Shown piece by piece: positions 1-11,392 of a DNA stretch of 64,000 nt. This DNA comes from Bos javanicus. Lineage: Eukaryota > Chordata > Mammalia > Artiodactyla > Bovidae. A program made the translations under genes and the position numbers. A model generated the notes under the pieces. That model did not search any database. It was not told the DNA's origin and saw only the letters and a list, made by a program, of their open reading frames with translations. Location of the stretch: the NCBI RefSeq assembly GCF_032452875.1, contig NC_083878.1, positions 57,641,378-57,705,377 on the forward strand, given 5' to 3'. How positions within the stretch are numbered: the first letter of the stretch is position 1; each line of letters begins with the position of its first letter.

Positions 1-234
1 TGAATGAAACTATATTTTGTTGTAAATTCATTTTCACTAGTAATATATGACATGTTTCCATGTCAGTTATCTAGATTTCCCTTTTATTTTATTTGCTGAA
101 TTTAACACTAGATTTTACTGGCTGTAAGATACATTTTTCATTTTTTATAGAATTTCTGAAGTAGAGATGTTTTAAGATTGATAGTATCTTATATTCATTA
201 TACGCCTGCAGAATTTGTATATTTGTCATTGCCC
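1..234. other. AT-rich sequence, nothing recognised
   Basis: No repeat or coding signal is recognised before the first SINE. Confidence 0.5.
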
Positions 235-451
235 ATAACCATAAATGGGTTTCCCTGGTGATTCAGAGGTAAAGAATTCACCTACCAATGCCAGAGAGGC
301 AGGTTTGATCCCTGGGTGGGGAAGATCCCCAGGAGAAGGAAATGGCAACCCACTCCAGTATTCTTGCCTGGGAAATCCCATGGACAGAGGGGTTGCAAAG
401 GGTTTGCAAAGAAATGACTTAGTGACTGTGCACACATATATAACCATAAAT
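235..451 (+). mobile_element. Bov-tA SINE with 12-bp TSD
   Basis: A tRNA-derived head (gggtttccctggtgattcag) is followed by the BovA body, which contains the typical aatggcaacccactccag string. The perfect duplication ataaccataaat lies at 235-246 and 440-451, so the inserted element is 247-439. The 3' part is degenerate: the usual 'gagtcggacacgac' segment has been lost. Confidence 0.93.
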
Positions 452-646
452 ACTTGTGAAAGATATTCATATTTTTATTACTTCAGTTGAACTCTGTCAT
501 TATTTGTAAAACCTGTGCTGAGTTTAATTGATATTGCACAGATTTCAAAAAGCTTATACTCTGATTTGGCATTAAATTAAATGTTATTTTCTATGTAGAA
601 ATTCATGGACACAGAGAGCAACACATGAATTTAAAATAAAGTTACT

Positions 647-843
647 GGGCTTCCCTTGTGGTTCATCTTAAAGAATCCACCTGCAATGCAGGAGACCTGA
701 GTTCGATCCCTGTGTTGGGAAGATCCCCTGGAGAAGGGAAAGGCTACCCACTCCAGTATTCTGGCCTGGAAAATTCAATGGACTGACTGTATAGTAATGG
801 AGTTGCAAAGAGTCAGACATGACTGAGCGACTTTCAATTTCAA
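647..843 (+). mobile_element. Bov-tA SINE
   Basis: The head starts gggcttcccttgtggttcat. The B-box-like ttcgatccc, the BovA body and the end agtcagacatgactgagcg are all present. No clear TSD was found. The divergence suggests an older copy. Confidence 0.92.
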
Positions 844-904
844 CTGTTCATCATTGTAAACAATATTTCATGTTCTTTTTAAAATATGCAACAAAATTAT
901 CTTT

Positions 905-1145
905 GCTGCTGCTGCCAAATCGCTTCAGTCGTGTCCGACTCTGTGCGACCCCAGAGACAGCAGTCAACCAGGCTCCCCCGTCCCTGGGAATCTCTAGGCA
1001 AGAACACTGGAATGGGTTGCCATTGCCTTCTCCAATGCATGAAAGTGAAAAGTGAAAGTGAAGTCAGCGACCCCAAGGACTGCAGCCTTCCAGGGTCCTC
1101 CATCCATGGGATTCTCCAGGCAAGAGTACTGGAGTGGGGTGCCAT
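905..1145 (-). mobile_element. BOV-A2 SINE (BovA dimer)
   Basis: The plus strand starts with a short (gct)n run, which is the 3' tail of BOV-A2 in reverse. Two BovA monomers follow, joined by the linker gaaagtgaaaagtgaaagtg. It ends at ggagtggggtgccat. The junction between the second monomer and the linker is partly deleted. The flanks share only atcttt. Confidence 0.92.
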
Positions 1146-1555
1146 CTTTAGGACCTAAGAAAAGATGACACCAACAGTAGAAATATCAAGTGTATTAATA
1201 AGAAATGCATACAAGTTTGACTATCACATTTCACATATTGCAAATATATATACACAAATAGATGATAGAAAATCCCTTACAATTGTTGAAATAAATTTCA
1301 AAGTAAAAATAATGTAACTGATATGACATATTCAAGGATTATAAAAAACTGTTTAAAGGCATTTTTCACATTTTAATTGAATATTTTTTAAATTAAAAAA
1401 ATAATTTTAATTCATTTTAATGTTTTGATTCATTTTAATGTTTTGATTACACATTAATAATGATTCATATTACTGTTTGTTTTTCTTGAGATTCAATGTA
1501 ATGAGGAAACATGAATTTTCCATAATGTTGTTAAACATTTGTGTCCTTTAAATTT
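1146..1555. other. AT-rich sequence, nothing recognised
   Basis: AT-rich with short direct repeats (ttcattttaatgttttgatt occurs twice near 1400-1450). No gene is seen. Confidence 0.5.
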
Positions 1556-1911
1556 GGTTATTCGATTCTTACAACTCATTCTTCAATGAACACCTTCCCA
1601 CATGATTCCTTGTTCATTTGTTCATGTATTTTTCCCAGGTAGTTATCAAGGGATAGAACTGATAACAATAGGATACATACACTTAAAAACTAGTGCTGTT
1701 ATATTTTTCTTCAAAGTGTTCATAAAAATATTTTAGTTTTATCAGAAGTGTATGAATCTATAATTTCTCTAATTTCTCTATTCCTTTTTATATTATAAAA
1801 TGCCTAAACTTTCCAATTTTAAACACAGTAAGTGGTATGTTAGCATGGTTCTAACTTGCAATTACTTTGCATTTTCATTTACTATTCTTTTACTGTTTGC
1901 ATTAAAGGTTT
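1556..1911 (-). mobile_element. Ancient L1 3' fragment (L1M-like)
   Basis: Several strings match the reversed L1 3' region in order: a 'gatagaactgataac' block, then an 'aagtgtatgaatc' block, then tttgcattttcatttact. The match is to remembered L1M patterns and is strongly diverged, so the limits are approximate. Confidence 0.5.
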
Positions 1912-3917
1912 TTACCTTCAAAACCATGAAGATGGGAAAGAAAGAAAGTGGACAGGGTTTGGGCACCATTTGATGACCACTGGGTTTCATTTCTCTTGGT
2001 TTTCAGAGTTCTGCTATAAGAAATAGAGCACATGCCTTACACTCTGGGCTTTCGTGCTGGACTAGCACCATTTCCAAGTGACCAAGGCATTTGAGTTATT
2101 GGGAAACAAGATAGCAGGTAATCTTGGAAATGTAAATCAGTACTAAACTGTGAAGTACACTTTCAATTCTACCAATAAAATTGGGTTTTGTTTTTTAAGG
2201 GGCGAAAGACTTTAAAAATAAAAGATAACACTGGACACACTATGGACAAAGATGATAATAAATAAAACTTAGGGATGTATAAGTAGTCACATAGGAATGT
2301 ATTTATGAAGAAATTATAGTTATGGTGACATTTTTGTAGGTTTACAAATTGAAGGTTACTGCCAAAATAAATGTGTGAAGAGAAAAAAGAAAGAACAGAG
2401 TCAGATATGACTAAAAATGTCCTTGCACGGACCACTAACAGATAAGTTTATTTTATTAAAAATCAAATGTTAAAGACATACATAGGACACAGCATTACAG
2501 AAATCATATAAAGAGTGACTGACTGATAGCCAATACTAGTTTTAATTTACCTATTTGAATGGACCAAGAGAGTATTCTCCATTTAACCTCTTTTAAGGAC
2601 CAGATTAGATTATACAGTCACAATTAAAGAATGGGTTCATCTTGTACAACTTATAAGAGCTTTCTGGAGTACAGATAGTAGTACCTTATCTCAGTGGAAT
2701 CAATTGTAGACAGAGACAATCTCCAAGTTAGAAATGAATTAATGTAGTAGATGTGACAGTCATAATATAAAGACATTCTATTGGAGTTGTCTAGTGGGGG
2801 CATGCTCATTCTTCAATCATAATCAGGTTTAGCAGGGTTCCTCCTAGGTCCCTGAAAAGCTAAGTCTATAACTCCCAGTCTCCTAACCATTTGCAAGTAG
2901 GCTATTATCTCTAACTTTGCCATGAATTGCATTTGCTTTGCCAACTGGCCCTTGTCTATCTTCGGAATCCCTAAACATACTGCTCCCTATGCGTCCCTCC
3001 CAGTGGTTGAAGAAACTGTGTTAGGAGCTTTCTAGTCATGCTGCCCTTAAAGCTACACTTGGTAACTTTTAAGAGGCCATCCCAGAGACTCTGCCTTGTT
3101 CCAGACTAAGAATTCTGCAGTAAAGGAAAGAGTAATCCTGTCCTTTTATTAAAAATCATCCCTCTGAGTTGGATCAGGCTAGCAACTTTATTCTCCCCAA
3201 CTTTCCCTCTCTCCCAACATCCAACTTCTGCCCTCCTTCTCTAAAAGAGGACTGGCTATAGAACAAAGAGTGGAAAAAAAAAAAAAAACTCGATAATACC
3301 AACTTATTAATTCATAATGAGAAATACAACTGTCAAGTGAACCAAAATGCTTGATGTGGAAGAACTGCTGGATGAAAAGTTTATAATGTGATGGCCAGCT
3401 TATTATTTTACTCTAGGGAAAAAACTTCCAAAGCCAATAGGCACATTATTCAGGCAGCACCTTCTCTCCCTGTGGACATATTATTTGTTAAGCCAAATAA
3501 TAATCAATTTGTGATGATAATTTCATAAGGAAGCAAGATATATGGTTTGAATTTTAAGTGGCTTCTCCTAAAGGTAAAGTTTATATCACTGCAGACTGCA
3601 GCAAGGCTATCTAGGCATTATCCTTGAATCTCAGCACTCATTTCCCTGGGCAGTGCTGGATGGATATGATCACCCTTTGCTTCTTTTGGTTTACCTTGTA
3701 TTTAATGAAGTAAGATACATGCATAGTCAGCATAGAGTTAGTAGACAAAGAGAAGAATAACATATCTCAGTTATACATTAGTAGTAAATGAAGGGAACAT
3801 AAGTGTAAAGAATAGAGCACTGAGGTAAGAGTATCATGAACTGAGAGTGAGCTATACATTTTAAAGGAGTTCTTAGAGAGTAATGATTGCATATTTATGA
3901 TTCCAAAGATGATAAAA
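1912..3917. other. Unassigned AT-rich sequence
   Basis: I see no repeat family or convincing exon here. A homopolymer A run lies at about 3273-3287. The longest frames are short and on the AT-rich minus strand, so I read them as chance. Confidence 0.5.
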
Positions 3918-4135
3918 GGGCTTCCCAGGTGGCACTAGTGGTAAAGAATCTGCTTGCCAATCCAGAAGATGCCAAACATGCAGCTTCGATCCACGTGTTA
4001 GGAAGATCCCTTGGAGGAAGAAATGGCAACCCACTCCAATATTCTTGTCTGGAAATTTCCATGGACAGAGTAGCCTGCCTGGCAGACTACAGTCCATGGG
4101 GTCACAGAGATGGACACAACTGAGCACATGTGCAC
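3918..4135 (+). mobile_element. Bov-tA SINE
   Basis: The head gggcttcccaggtggcacta, the BovA body (aatggcaacccactccaat) and the end ggggtcacagagatggacac are in order. The tail gives way to gcacatgtgcac. The tRNA-like part is diverged and no TSD was found. Confidence 0.92.
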
Positions 4136-6659
4136 CACAAAGCAGTTTTAGAAGTTAAAAACTTTAGGCATGGTCATAGTGAAATGAGACAGTGTGGTCA
4201 GGGCCTACTGTCCACTACATTCATTTCTCATACCAAAAAGTCCTGCAGAAAATCAACAAGTGGGGATTCAGAAACATTGAATCACTTTGTAGACTCAAGC
4301 TAGTTTGAATTTAATCAGATATCACAAGTAGCCTAAATCAATTTTCACACAGTTGGGACTATTAGTCCAAATACCTTGTTATAAGGTCACAGAAAATCAG
4401 AGATGACAAACATGCAGTTTCATTAAAAAGGGTAATAGGATAGAGAATTTGGGAAATCGTTGTCTTAAGATTTAGGAAATCATGACTATTATCTTAATTT
4501 TCTTATCATGCAAAGATGTATATATTGAGAAGGATACCCAATGGAATACCTTGAAAAAGCATATTGAAAAGAGCTTCTTTCAGAAGGACTTGCTTAAAAA
4601 AGTATCTAAACCATCAAAATGAAAAAGACAATGGACCTTCATTTAGTCATTCTATGACTAAAATATCTAAGACTTTTGATGCCCTTTGTTATGCCAGTCT
4701 TAGTAAGGGATACACAATTAGCAAATGACTCTAAAGTAATTGATCTAAAATCTTGCCTTTTCTTTGGTTACTTAAAGCTTTTAAGATAATTCATTTAGAA
4801 AATAAATTATATTTCCATATTCTCTTCACATACAGAAGAGATCTGAGCTGAAGAATTAGGCAAAATAAAAGTTTTTTACATATTTACTTCTTTAATGTGT
4901 GAGATACCTTTTATTAAAGAAAGAGTCTCAGAGACGTTAAAATTACTTGTAATATATTCTGTCACATGCAAAGTGAGTACTTGCTGTAGAAAGTTTGCAT
5001 TGGATTTTATGTACATTATTGTTGAATCACCACACTTATAAAAGGGAAGAAACATTTTTTGAGTGCCTGGAAAAGATAGAGAAGTTGTCTCTGGTTTGCT
5101 GTGGTTGTCTGGTTACTCTAATCTGATGTTTGTATCAGTTATTCATCACATAATTCCTATTGGGATACAAAGGTAGGGATTTGAGGAGCATTTAAGTTTC
5201 TATTTTGCAGCTTTGATTTGTCCTGAAGAGAACTCTTAAGCCATGTGGGAGAAAGAAGACCTCACTCCATTCCTCTAGCTGAGTTGGTAATGTACATGAG
5301 CTTAATCTTATAATCCATGCCTTAAATTTCACTAAGAGAAAAATACATATCTCTAAGCACACTGGTCCTGCTGATTATTGCTACTTGGAAGGCAGCTACT
5401 CAGAATATAGTCCTTTTTTTATGTTTCATAGTAACTGAAATGATTGAAGCCAACAAGGATAATCTGATTTGTAAGAATAATTGAGGTCAATATGTTCAGG
5501 CTAGAGAGTGGAAGAGTTACTATTAAATACAAATGAAATCATAATCTTCTCTATCTGAATGATAAGTACAGAGAAAGTCAGGAACAACTCAAGTAAAATT
5601 CAGCCTAAATAATTATAAGAATTTAAAGATGAAATGCTTGGGTTATTATGTCTACCTGACATTTCATGGAAGACTGAGCAGATGAAAAACATCATTACAG
5701 CATAAAATAAGCTATCATATCTAAATTACTTATCACTGAACATAATTAAAATCTTCTTAGTAATTTAATTGCACACCATAGTACATACAGGAAAAATGAG
5801 CACATTCCTTAGCAAAATATCACCTGAATCTCTATAGTGGGTTCACATTCCAGAAAACGCTGGGTTGAAGAAGTTGAAAGCAATAGCAATGCAATTCACC
5901 ATTAAATATATGTATATCATTATAAAATAATCTCTAATGAAAATCAGTGAAAAATTTTTTTCTGATTATAAGCAAATATAACATCAAATCTATAAGGGCA
6001 TGAGACTTTACTCATCAATTTTCCATTACACAATCATTTGTAGGACATTTTTAACGTGCTCAGTCAGTAAGGTGCCTGGCACAATGTGAGCTCATAATAA
6101 TTTTGCTTTGATAAATATGAATAACCATAAATGAGATAATGCTGTTTTGAATTCATGTACTTACAAACTTTTAAAATATTTTTTCTTTTGGATCAGGATC
6201 ATTTGGATAAGTAAAAAATATATACAATACAAATAAAATTGGTAGATTCCAAGAGTAGAAATGTATTTATTGCTAAATATGACTCCAAAAGGTACTTTAG
6301 AAAATTAAAATTCAAACAACAAAATGAAAATAATGTCTCCCACTTATTTTTAAATTTCCCAATTAAGCATGTTCAGATTAAGAGGAGCATTGCTAAATAC
6401 TGTGTTGACAATAACTGAAGGTATCACAGGCTCATGCGTCGAGATGGCAATAACATCATGGTTCCCCCTTGCAGGACTTTCCACTTTTCCCTGTGTGCTG
6501 CTGTTCTTCAAAAGAAAAGGTATGAGCTCCCTTTTGAAGTGAGGTTACAACTGGGAAGTCACAGTCTCAATCAAAGTAATAAAGCAGTTATATCCAACAA
6601 TGCTTAGCTAAGCATATCCTTTACCTGCAAAAGTTTTCTTGTATACCAACAGCTTCACC
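4136..6659. other. Unassigned AT-rich sequence, 2.5 kb
   Basis: No gene and no confidently named repeat. A stretch near 6060-6115 hints at a MIR or L2 3' end but is too weak to call. This is one of the longer low-repeat intervals of the window. Confidence 0.5.
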
Positions 6660-7240
6660 ATGGTCCATTTTGCCCATCACTAGGATAACTACTGATCTTT
6701 TTTTTTTTTCCAATTTTTCCATGTAAATTAATATTTATAATTTTATATTCATGTAATCACAAAGAAGTTACTGATTCTTCTCTGATTCCTGCACTCATTA
6801 TAATTTTTTTAAGTTAATACTGAGAAGTATTTTAATACATGGATATATCACAATTTATACATTTCTGGTGAACATTTGGGTTGTTTCGTTTTAGGATACA
6901 AAAAATGCTGCTAAAGAAAGCTGTGTACAAGTCTTGCTATCATCATATACTATAGCCATATTATCCTGTCCAAGTCTATAGTGTCTCCTCTCTCATTCTT
7001 GATATTGGAATGTTTTTGTCTTCATTGTTTTCTTCTTGATTGATCTGACTAGAAATTTACCATGTTTTCCCTGAAGAACAAGTATTTGAATTCATTGATT
7101 TTTCTCCATAATTTTCTTTTTTATTTTTTTCTTATGATTTTTCCCTTCTCCTTTGGGTTTGCTTAGTGATTCTTGTCTAATTTCTTATGAGAAAGATGAA
7201 GTCATTGGCGAGAGATCTTTCTTATTTTCTAACATAGGCA

Positions 7241-7973
7241 TTTGGTATCATCAGTTCTGTTCAGTTGCTCGGTAGTGTCCGATTCTTTGCAACCCCATGG
7301 ACTGCAGCATGCATACATGGACAGGCCTCGCTATCCAATGCCAACTCCTGGAGTTTACTCAAAGTCATGTCCACTGAGTCGGTGATGCCATCAAACCATC
7401 CTCTATCGACCCCTTCTGCTACCACCTTCAATCTTTTCCAGCATCAGGGTATTTTCAAATAAGTCAGTTCTTCACATCAGTTGGCCAAAGTATTGGAGTT
7501 TCAGCTTCAGCATCAGTCCTTCCAATGAATATCCAGGACTGATTTCCTTTAGGATAGACTGGTTGGATCTCCTTGCAGTCCAAGGGGCTCTCAAGAGTCT
7601 TCTCCAACACCACAGTTCAAAAGCATCAATTCTTCAGTACTCAGCTTTCTTTATAGTTCATCTCTCACATCCATATATGACTACTAGAAAAAACATAGCT
7701 TTGACTAGACTGGACTTTGTTGACAAATTAGTGTCTCTGCTTTTTAATAGGCTGTCTAGGTTGGTCATAACTTTTCTTCCAAGGACCAAGCATCTTTTAA
7801 TTTCATGGCTGCAGTCACCATCTGCACTGATTTTGGAGCCTGGAAAAAAAAAAGTCTCTCACTGTTTCCATTGTTTCCCCAACTATTTGCCATGAAGTGA
7901 TGGCACCAGATGCCATGATCTTAGTTTTCTGAATGTTGAGTTTTAGGCCAATTTTTTCACTCTCCTTTGGTAT
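7241..7973 (-). mobile_element. BovB LINE, 5'-truncated (about 0.7 kb)
   Basis: The 3' end of BovB lies at the left (gttcagttgctcggtagtgt) and the sequence runs into the reverse transcriptase C-terminal coding region, ending near 7965. The duplication tttggtat lies at 7241-7248 and 7966-7973. The element interrupts an old L1. The frame is broken, including an A run near 7846-7854. Confidence 0.95.
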
Positions 7974-8105
7974 TATAAATACCACTTAATACCTTTCAAG
8001 GAGAGTTTTATCATTTGTATACATTGTATTTTATTATTTTGTTCAATTCAACATACATATTTGTTTTACTTTTTTGTAGCTTTTCAGTCTATTTGTAATT
8101 GACAT

Positions 8106-8419
8106 CTGTTGCTTAGCTTTTTTTTTAAATTATTTTATTTTTTAACTTTACAATATTGCATTGGTTTTGCCATATATAAGCATGAATCCACCACAGGTAT
8201 ACACGTGTTCCCCATCCTGAACCCTCCTCCCTCCTCCCTCCCCTTACCATCCCTCTGGGTCCTCCCAGTGCACCAGCCCCAAGCATCCAGTATTGTGCAT
8301 CGAACCTTGACTGGCGACTCGTTTTATATATGATATTATACATGTTTCAATGCCATTCTCCCAAATCATCCCATCCTCTCCCTTTCCCACAGAGTCCAAA
8401 AGACTGTTGCTTAGCTTTT
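8106..8419 (-). mobile_element. Young L1 3' end, severely 5'-truncated
   Basis: A poly(T) at the left marks the 3' end. The L1 3'UTR follows in reverse, including the purine-rich segment seen here as cctcctccctcctccc. A perfect 16-bp TSD, ctgttgcttagctttt, lies at 8106-8121 and 8404-8419; the insert is 8122-8403. The host is the old L1. Confidence 0.95.
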
Positions 8420-8985
8420 AAATATTTGACAATTTTGAGAGTTCATTTTCTTTTTGAGTATTAGCCTAATTCATTGTGAACAGAGTTGGATACACTTTGT
8501 ATGGCTTCTTTTACATTTATTGAAACATTTTTTATTACCTATCTTGTTAAATGTTTCATGTGCTCTTGAAAAGCCATTCTGTTGGATTTGGGGTGAGAGT
8601 CTATAAATGTCAATTAGATAAAATTGAGTAATGGCATTTTTATATATCCTTACTGATTTTCTGTCTACTTATCCTCTCAGTTGTTGAGAGTAGTATTGAA
8701 TTCTTCAACTATAGTTTTGAATTTGTCTAGTTTCCCTTGCAATTCTATCAGTTACTGCTTTGTATGTTTTGAAGCTCTGTTATTAAGAGAATGACATTTA
8801 AGAATGCCATGTTCACAAGATGCTTTAACCCCTTCAACACTATCAAATGGATTTCTTTATACCTAGCAATATTTTTTGCTTTGAAAACTTTTTGCCCAAA
8901 ATTAATATAGCCACTAAAACTTTCCTTTCTCCCCTCTACTTTCTTTTTTTTCCTTTATTTCTTTTTTCATAGTTGTGTAAACAAG

Positions 8986-9555
8986 AGATCTTGGAAGGCT
9001 TGACTAGTTTCTCTGCTTAGGGTCAAAAGGCTGCTATTAAGATTTTGGTTGCATTGGGAAGTCATCAGAAGATTTACCAGAAGAATTATCTTCTAAGCCC
9101 ATTCAGGTGGCTGGAATAATCTAGTTCCTTGTGATTTTAGGATGAAGTTCCCTGTGTCCTCATTAGTTTTCCACTAAGGATTGTTTTAGTTCCCAGAAAC
9201 CACTCTCAGGTTCTTGTGCTTTGCCTTCAATAACCAATCCAGTACCAGTACAAGAAAGTCAGCACAGTGAATTTAGTTCTTCTCATTCATTGAATCTCTA
9301 CAACTTTGTTTTCTGTAACCACACACACACACAAAATGTGCTTTTAAGGGCTCATGTGCTTAGACCAACTCCAGCCCTAATCTTCATTTGATTAATTTAA
9401 AATCAAATAATGGACACTTTAATTAAAACTTTGATGTCATTTTCCATGAAACATAACAGAATTAGGACATAGGAGCCCATCATATTCATACTTCCATGGA
9501 TAAGGGAAGGAAATTAGGGATGGAGGGGGAAGCAACTTAGAAGTCTACTACATTC
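8986..9555 (+). mobile_element. MLT1-type (ERVL-MaLR) LTR, old
   Basis: The order of remembered MLT1 segments is kept: 'ggtcaaaaggctgctattaa', a 'cttctaagcccattcaggtgg' block, 'tagttccttgtgatttta', and an end of 'acttagaagtctactaca'. It is highly diverged. A small (ca)n tract lies at 9321-9333. Confidence 0.55.
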
Positions 9556-9580
9556 TTCCATATTCAACTAAGTCTTTTTC

Positions 9581-9772
9581 TCTTGGTAAAGAATCTGCCT
9601 GCAATGCAGGAGATATGGGTTCAATCCCTGGGTTGGGAAGGTCCCCTAGAGAAGGGAATAGCAACCCGCTCCAGTATTCTTGCCTGGAGAATCCTATGGA
9701 CAGAAGAGCCTGGTGGGCTACAGTTCACGGAGTCACAAAAATTTTGATCCTACTGAGCAACTCACACACACA
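9581..9772 (+). mobile_element. Bov-tA SINE lacking its first bases
   Basis: It starts inside the tRNA-like head (tcttggtaaagaatctgcct), then has a B box-like ttcaatccc and the BovA body. It ends in a short (ca)n. Confidence 0.92.
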
Positions 9773-9944
9773 TCTCCTATAAATGCTGCACTAGTGTTCA
9801 AAATAGAGCACATTGCAAAGTTTCCTGGCTCTACTATTATCATCAATTGTCTAAACCATATAAGTTCATTGTTTAGTCATGTTTAACTTTTCCTTTCCTA
9901 CGAATTTTGCCTAATTAGCCATCAAATTTGATCCACAATGCTTC

Positions 9945-11080
9945 TGAAATGATGTGCAGTTCAATTCAGTTCAGTCAAGTCCAACTCTTTGCGACCCCAT
10001 GAACCACAGCATTCCAGGCCTCCCTATCCATCACCAACTCCCAGAGTCCACCCAAACCCATGTGCATTGAGTCGGCGATGCCATCCAACCATCTCGTCCT
10101 CTGTCGTCCTCTTCTCCTCCTGCCCTCAATCTTTCCCAGCATCAGGGTCTTTTCAAATGAGTCAGCTCTTTGCATCAGCTGGCCAAAGTATTGGAGTTTC
10201 AGCTTCAACATCAGTCCTTCCAATGAACACCCAGGACTGATCTTTAGGATGGACTGGTTGGATCTCCTTGCAGTCCAAGGGACTCTCAGGAGTCTTCTCT
10301 AACACCACAGTTCAAAAGCATCAATTCTTCGGCACTCAGCTTTCTTTATAGTCCAACTCTCACATCCATACATGACCACCAGAAAAACCGTAGCCTTGAC
10401 TAGATGGACCTGTGTTGACAAAGTAATGTCTCTGCTTTTTAATATGCTGTCTAGGTTGGTCATAACTTTCTTTCCAAGGAGTGTCTTTTAACTTAATGGC
10501 TGCAATCACCATCTACAGTGATTTCGGAGCCCAGAAAAATAAAGTCTATTACTGTTTCCACTGTTTCCCCATCAATTTGACATGAAGTGATGGGACCAGA
10601 TGCCATGATCTTTGTTTTCTGAATGTTGAGCTTTAAGCCAACTTTTTCACTCTCTTCTTTCAATTTCATCAAGAGACTCTTTAGTTCTTCTTCACTTGCT
10701 GCCATAAGGGTGGTGTCACTGCATATCTGAGGTTATTGATATTTCTCCTGGCAATCTTGATTCCAGCTTGTGTTTCTTCCAGCCCAGTGTTTCTCATGAT
10801 GTACTCTGTATAGAAGTTAAATAAGCAGGGTGACAATATACAGCCTTGATGTACTCCTTTTCCTATTTGGAACCAGTCTGTTGTTCCGTGTCCAGTTGTA
10901 ACTGTTGCTTCCTGACCTGCATATAGGTTTCTCAAGAGGCAGGTCAGGTCGTCTGGTATTCCCATCTCTTTCAGAATTTTCCACAATTTATTGTGATCCA
11001 CACAGTCAAAGGCTTTGGCATAGTCAATAAAGCAGAAATAGATGTTTTTCTCGGACTGTCTTGCTTTTTTGAAATGATGT
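9945..11080 (-). mobile_element. BovB LINE, 5'-truncated (about 1.1 kb)
   Basis: The 3' tail cagttcaattcagttcag is at the left. The sequence continues through the RT C-terminus and catalytic region to the segment coding 'FIDYAKAFDCVDHN'. The TSD tgaaatgatgt lies at 9945-9955 and 11070-11080. The catalytic YADD region has decayed: the frame reads NNLRYAVTPP. Stops and frameshifts make it inactive. Confidence 0.95.
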
Positions 11081-11204
11081 TCATATCATCTCTAATGTTA
11101 TTATCATTAATTATGGTCTTCTTTATTTTTTTACTTGTGCTATACAATAACCTCTAAGCCAGTAGAGAGATACTGTCAGTCTCTCCCAGCTAATATTGCA
11201 TTTG

Positions 11205-11350
11205 TATGACATTTTATAACTTTAAAAATGTCTTCATATGTATTATTTAATTCTTGTGGCAATTCTATTCATTCAATGTACAGTTAAGATCACTGTGCAA
11301 AAGTTAAACAGTTACTTTCTCACAGCTAGTAATTTATTTGTCATCAAATT
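11205..11350 (-). mobile_element. MIR SINE
   Basis: The reversed MIR core is visible: tatgtattatttaattcttg, then gcaattctattcattc, then acagctagtaatttatttgtc. It is an ancient diverged copy. Confidence 0.6.
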
Positions 11351-11392
11351 GTGCTTTACCCATCTTCTTTTTCAAGAGGACTTTAGCTTTTA

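Larger units (their letters stand above)
6660..8985 (-). mobile_element. Old L1 fragment, split by two younger insertions
   Basis: Reading left to right, the plus strand follows the reverse complement of a mammalian L1. The first block holds atggatatatcacaattta and gaacatttgggttgttt. The next (7010-7248) is an ORF2 interior with ttgattgatctgactagaaa and gagatctttcttattttct. The last runs across 7966-8121 and 8404-8985, with tataaatgtcaattagat, ccttactgattttctgtcta and gaagctctgttatta. The L1 alignment continues smoothly across both later insertions (BovB at 7249-7965 and young L1 at 8122-8403), so the host element is older than both. No ORF2 frame survives. Confidence 0.85.

Noticed and set aside
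245..490. Open frames rich in the peptide EGNGNPLQYSCLENPMDRG, here and in many other places
   Set aside because: These are translations of the BovA part of SINEs on either strand. They recur at every SINE with unrelated ends and are not genes.
660..730. tRNA-like A and B boxes in Bov-tA and CHR heads
   Set aside because: The sequences cannot form a full cloverleaf and lead straight into SINE bodies; they are SINE promoters of tRNA origin, not tRNA genes.
6060..6115. MIR/L2-like string with gtgcctggcac and ataataattttgc
   Set aside because: Too short and diverged; only a dozen bases match convincingly.
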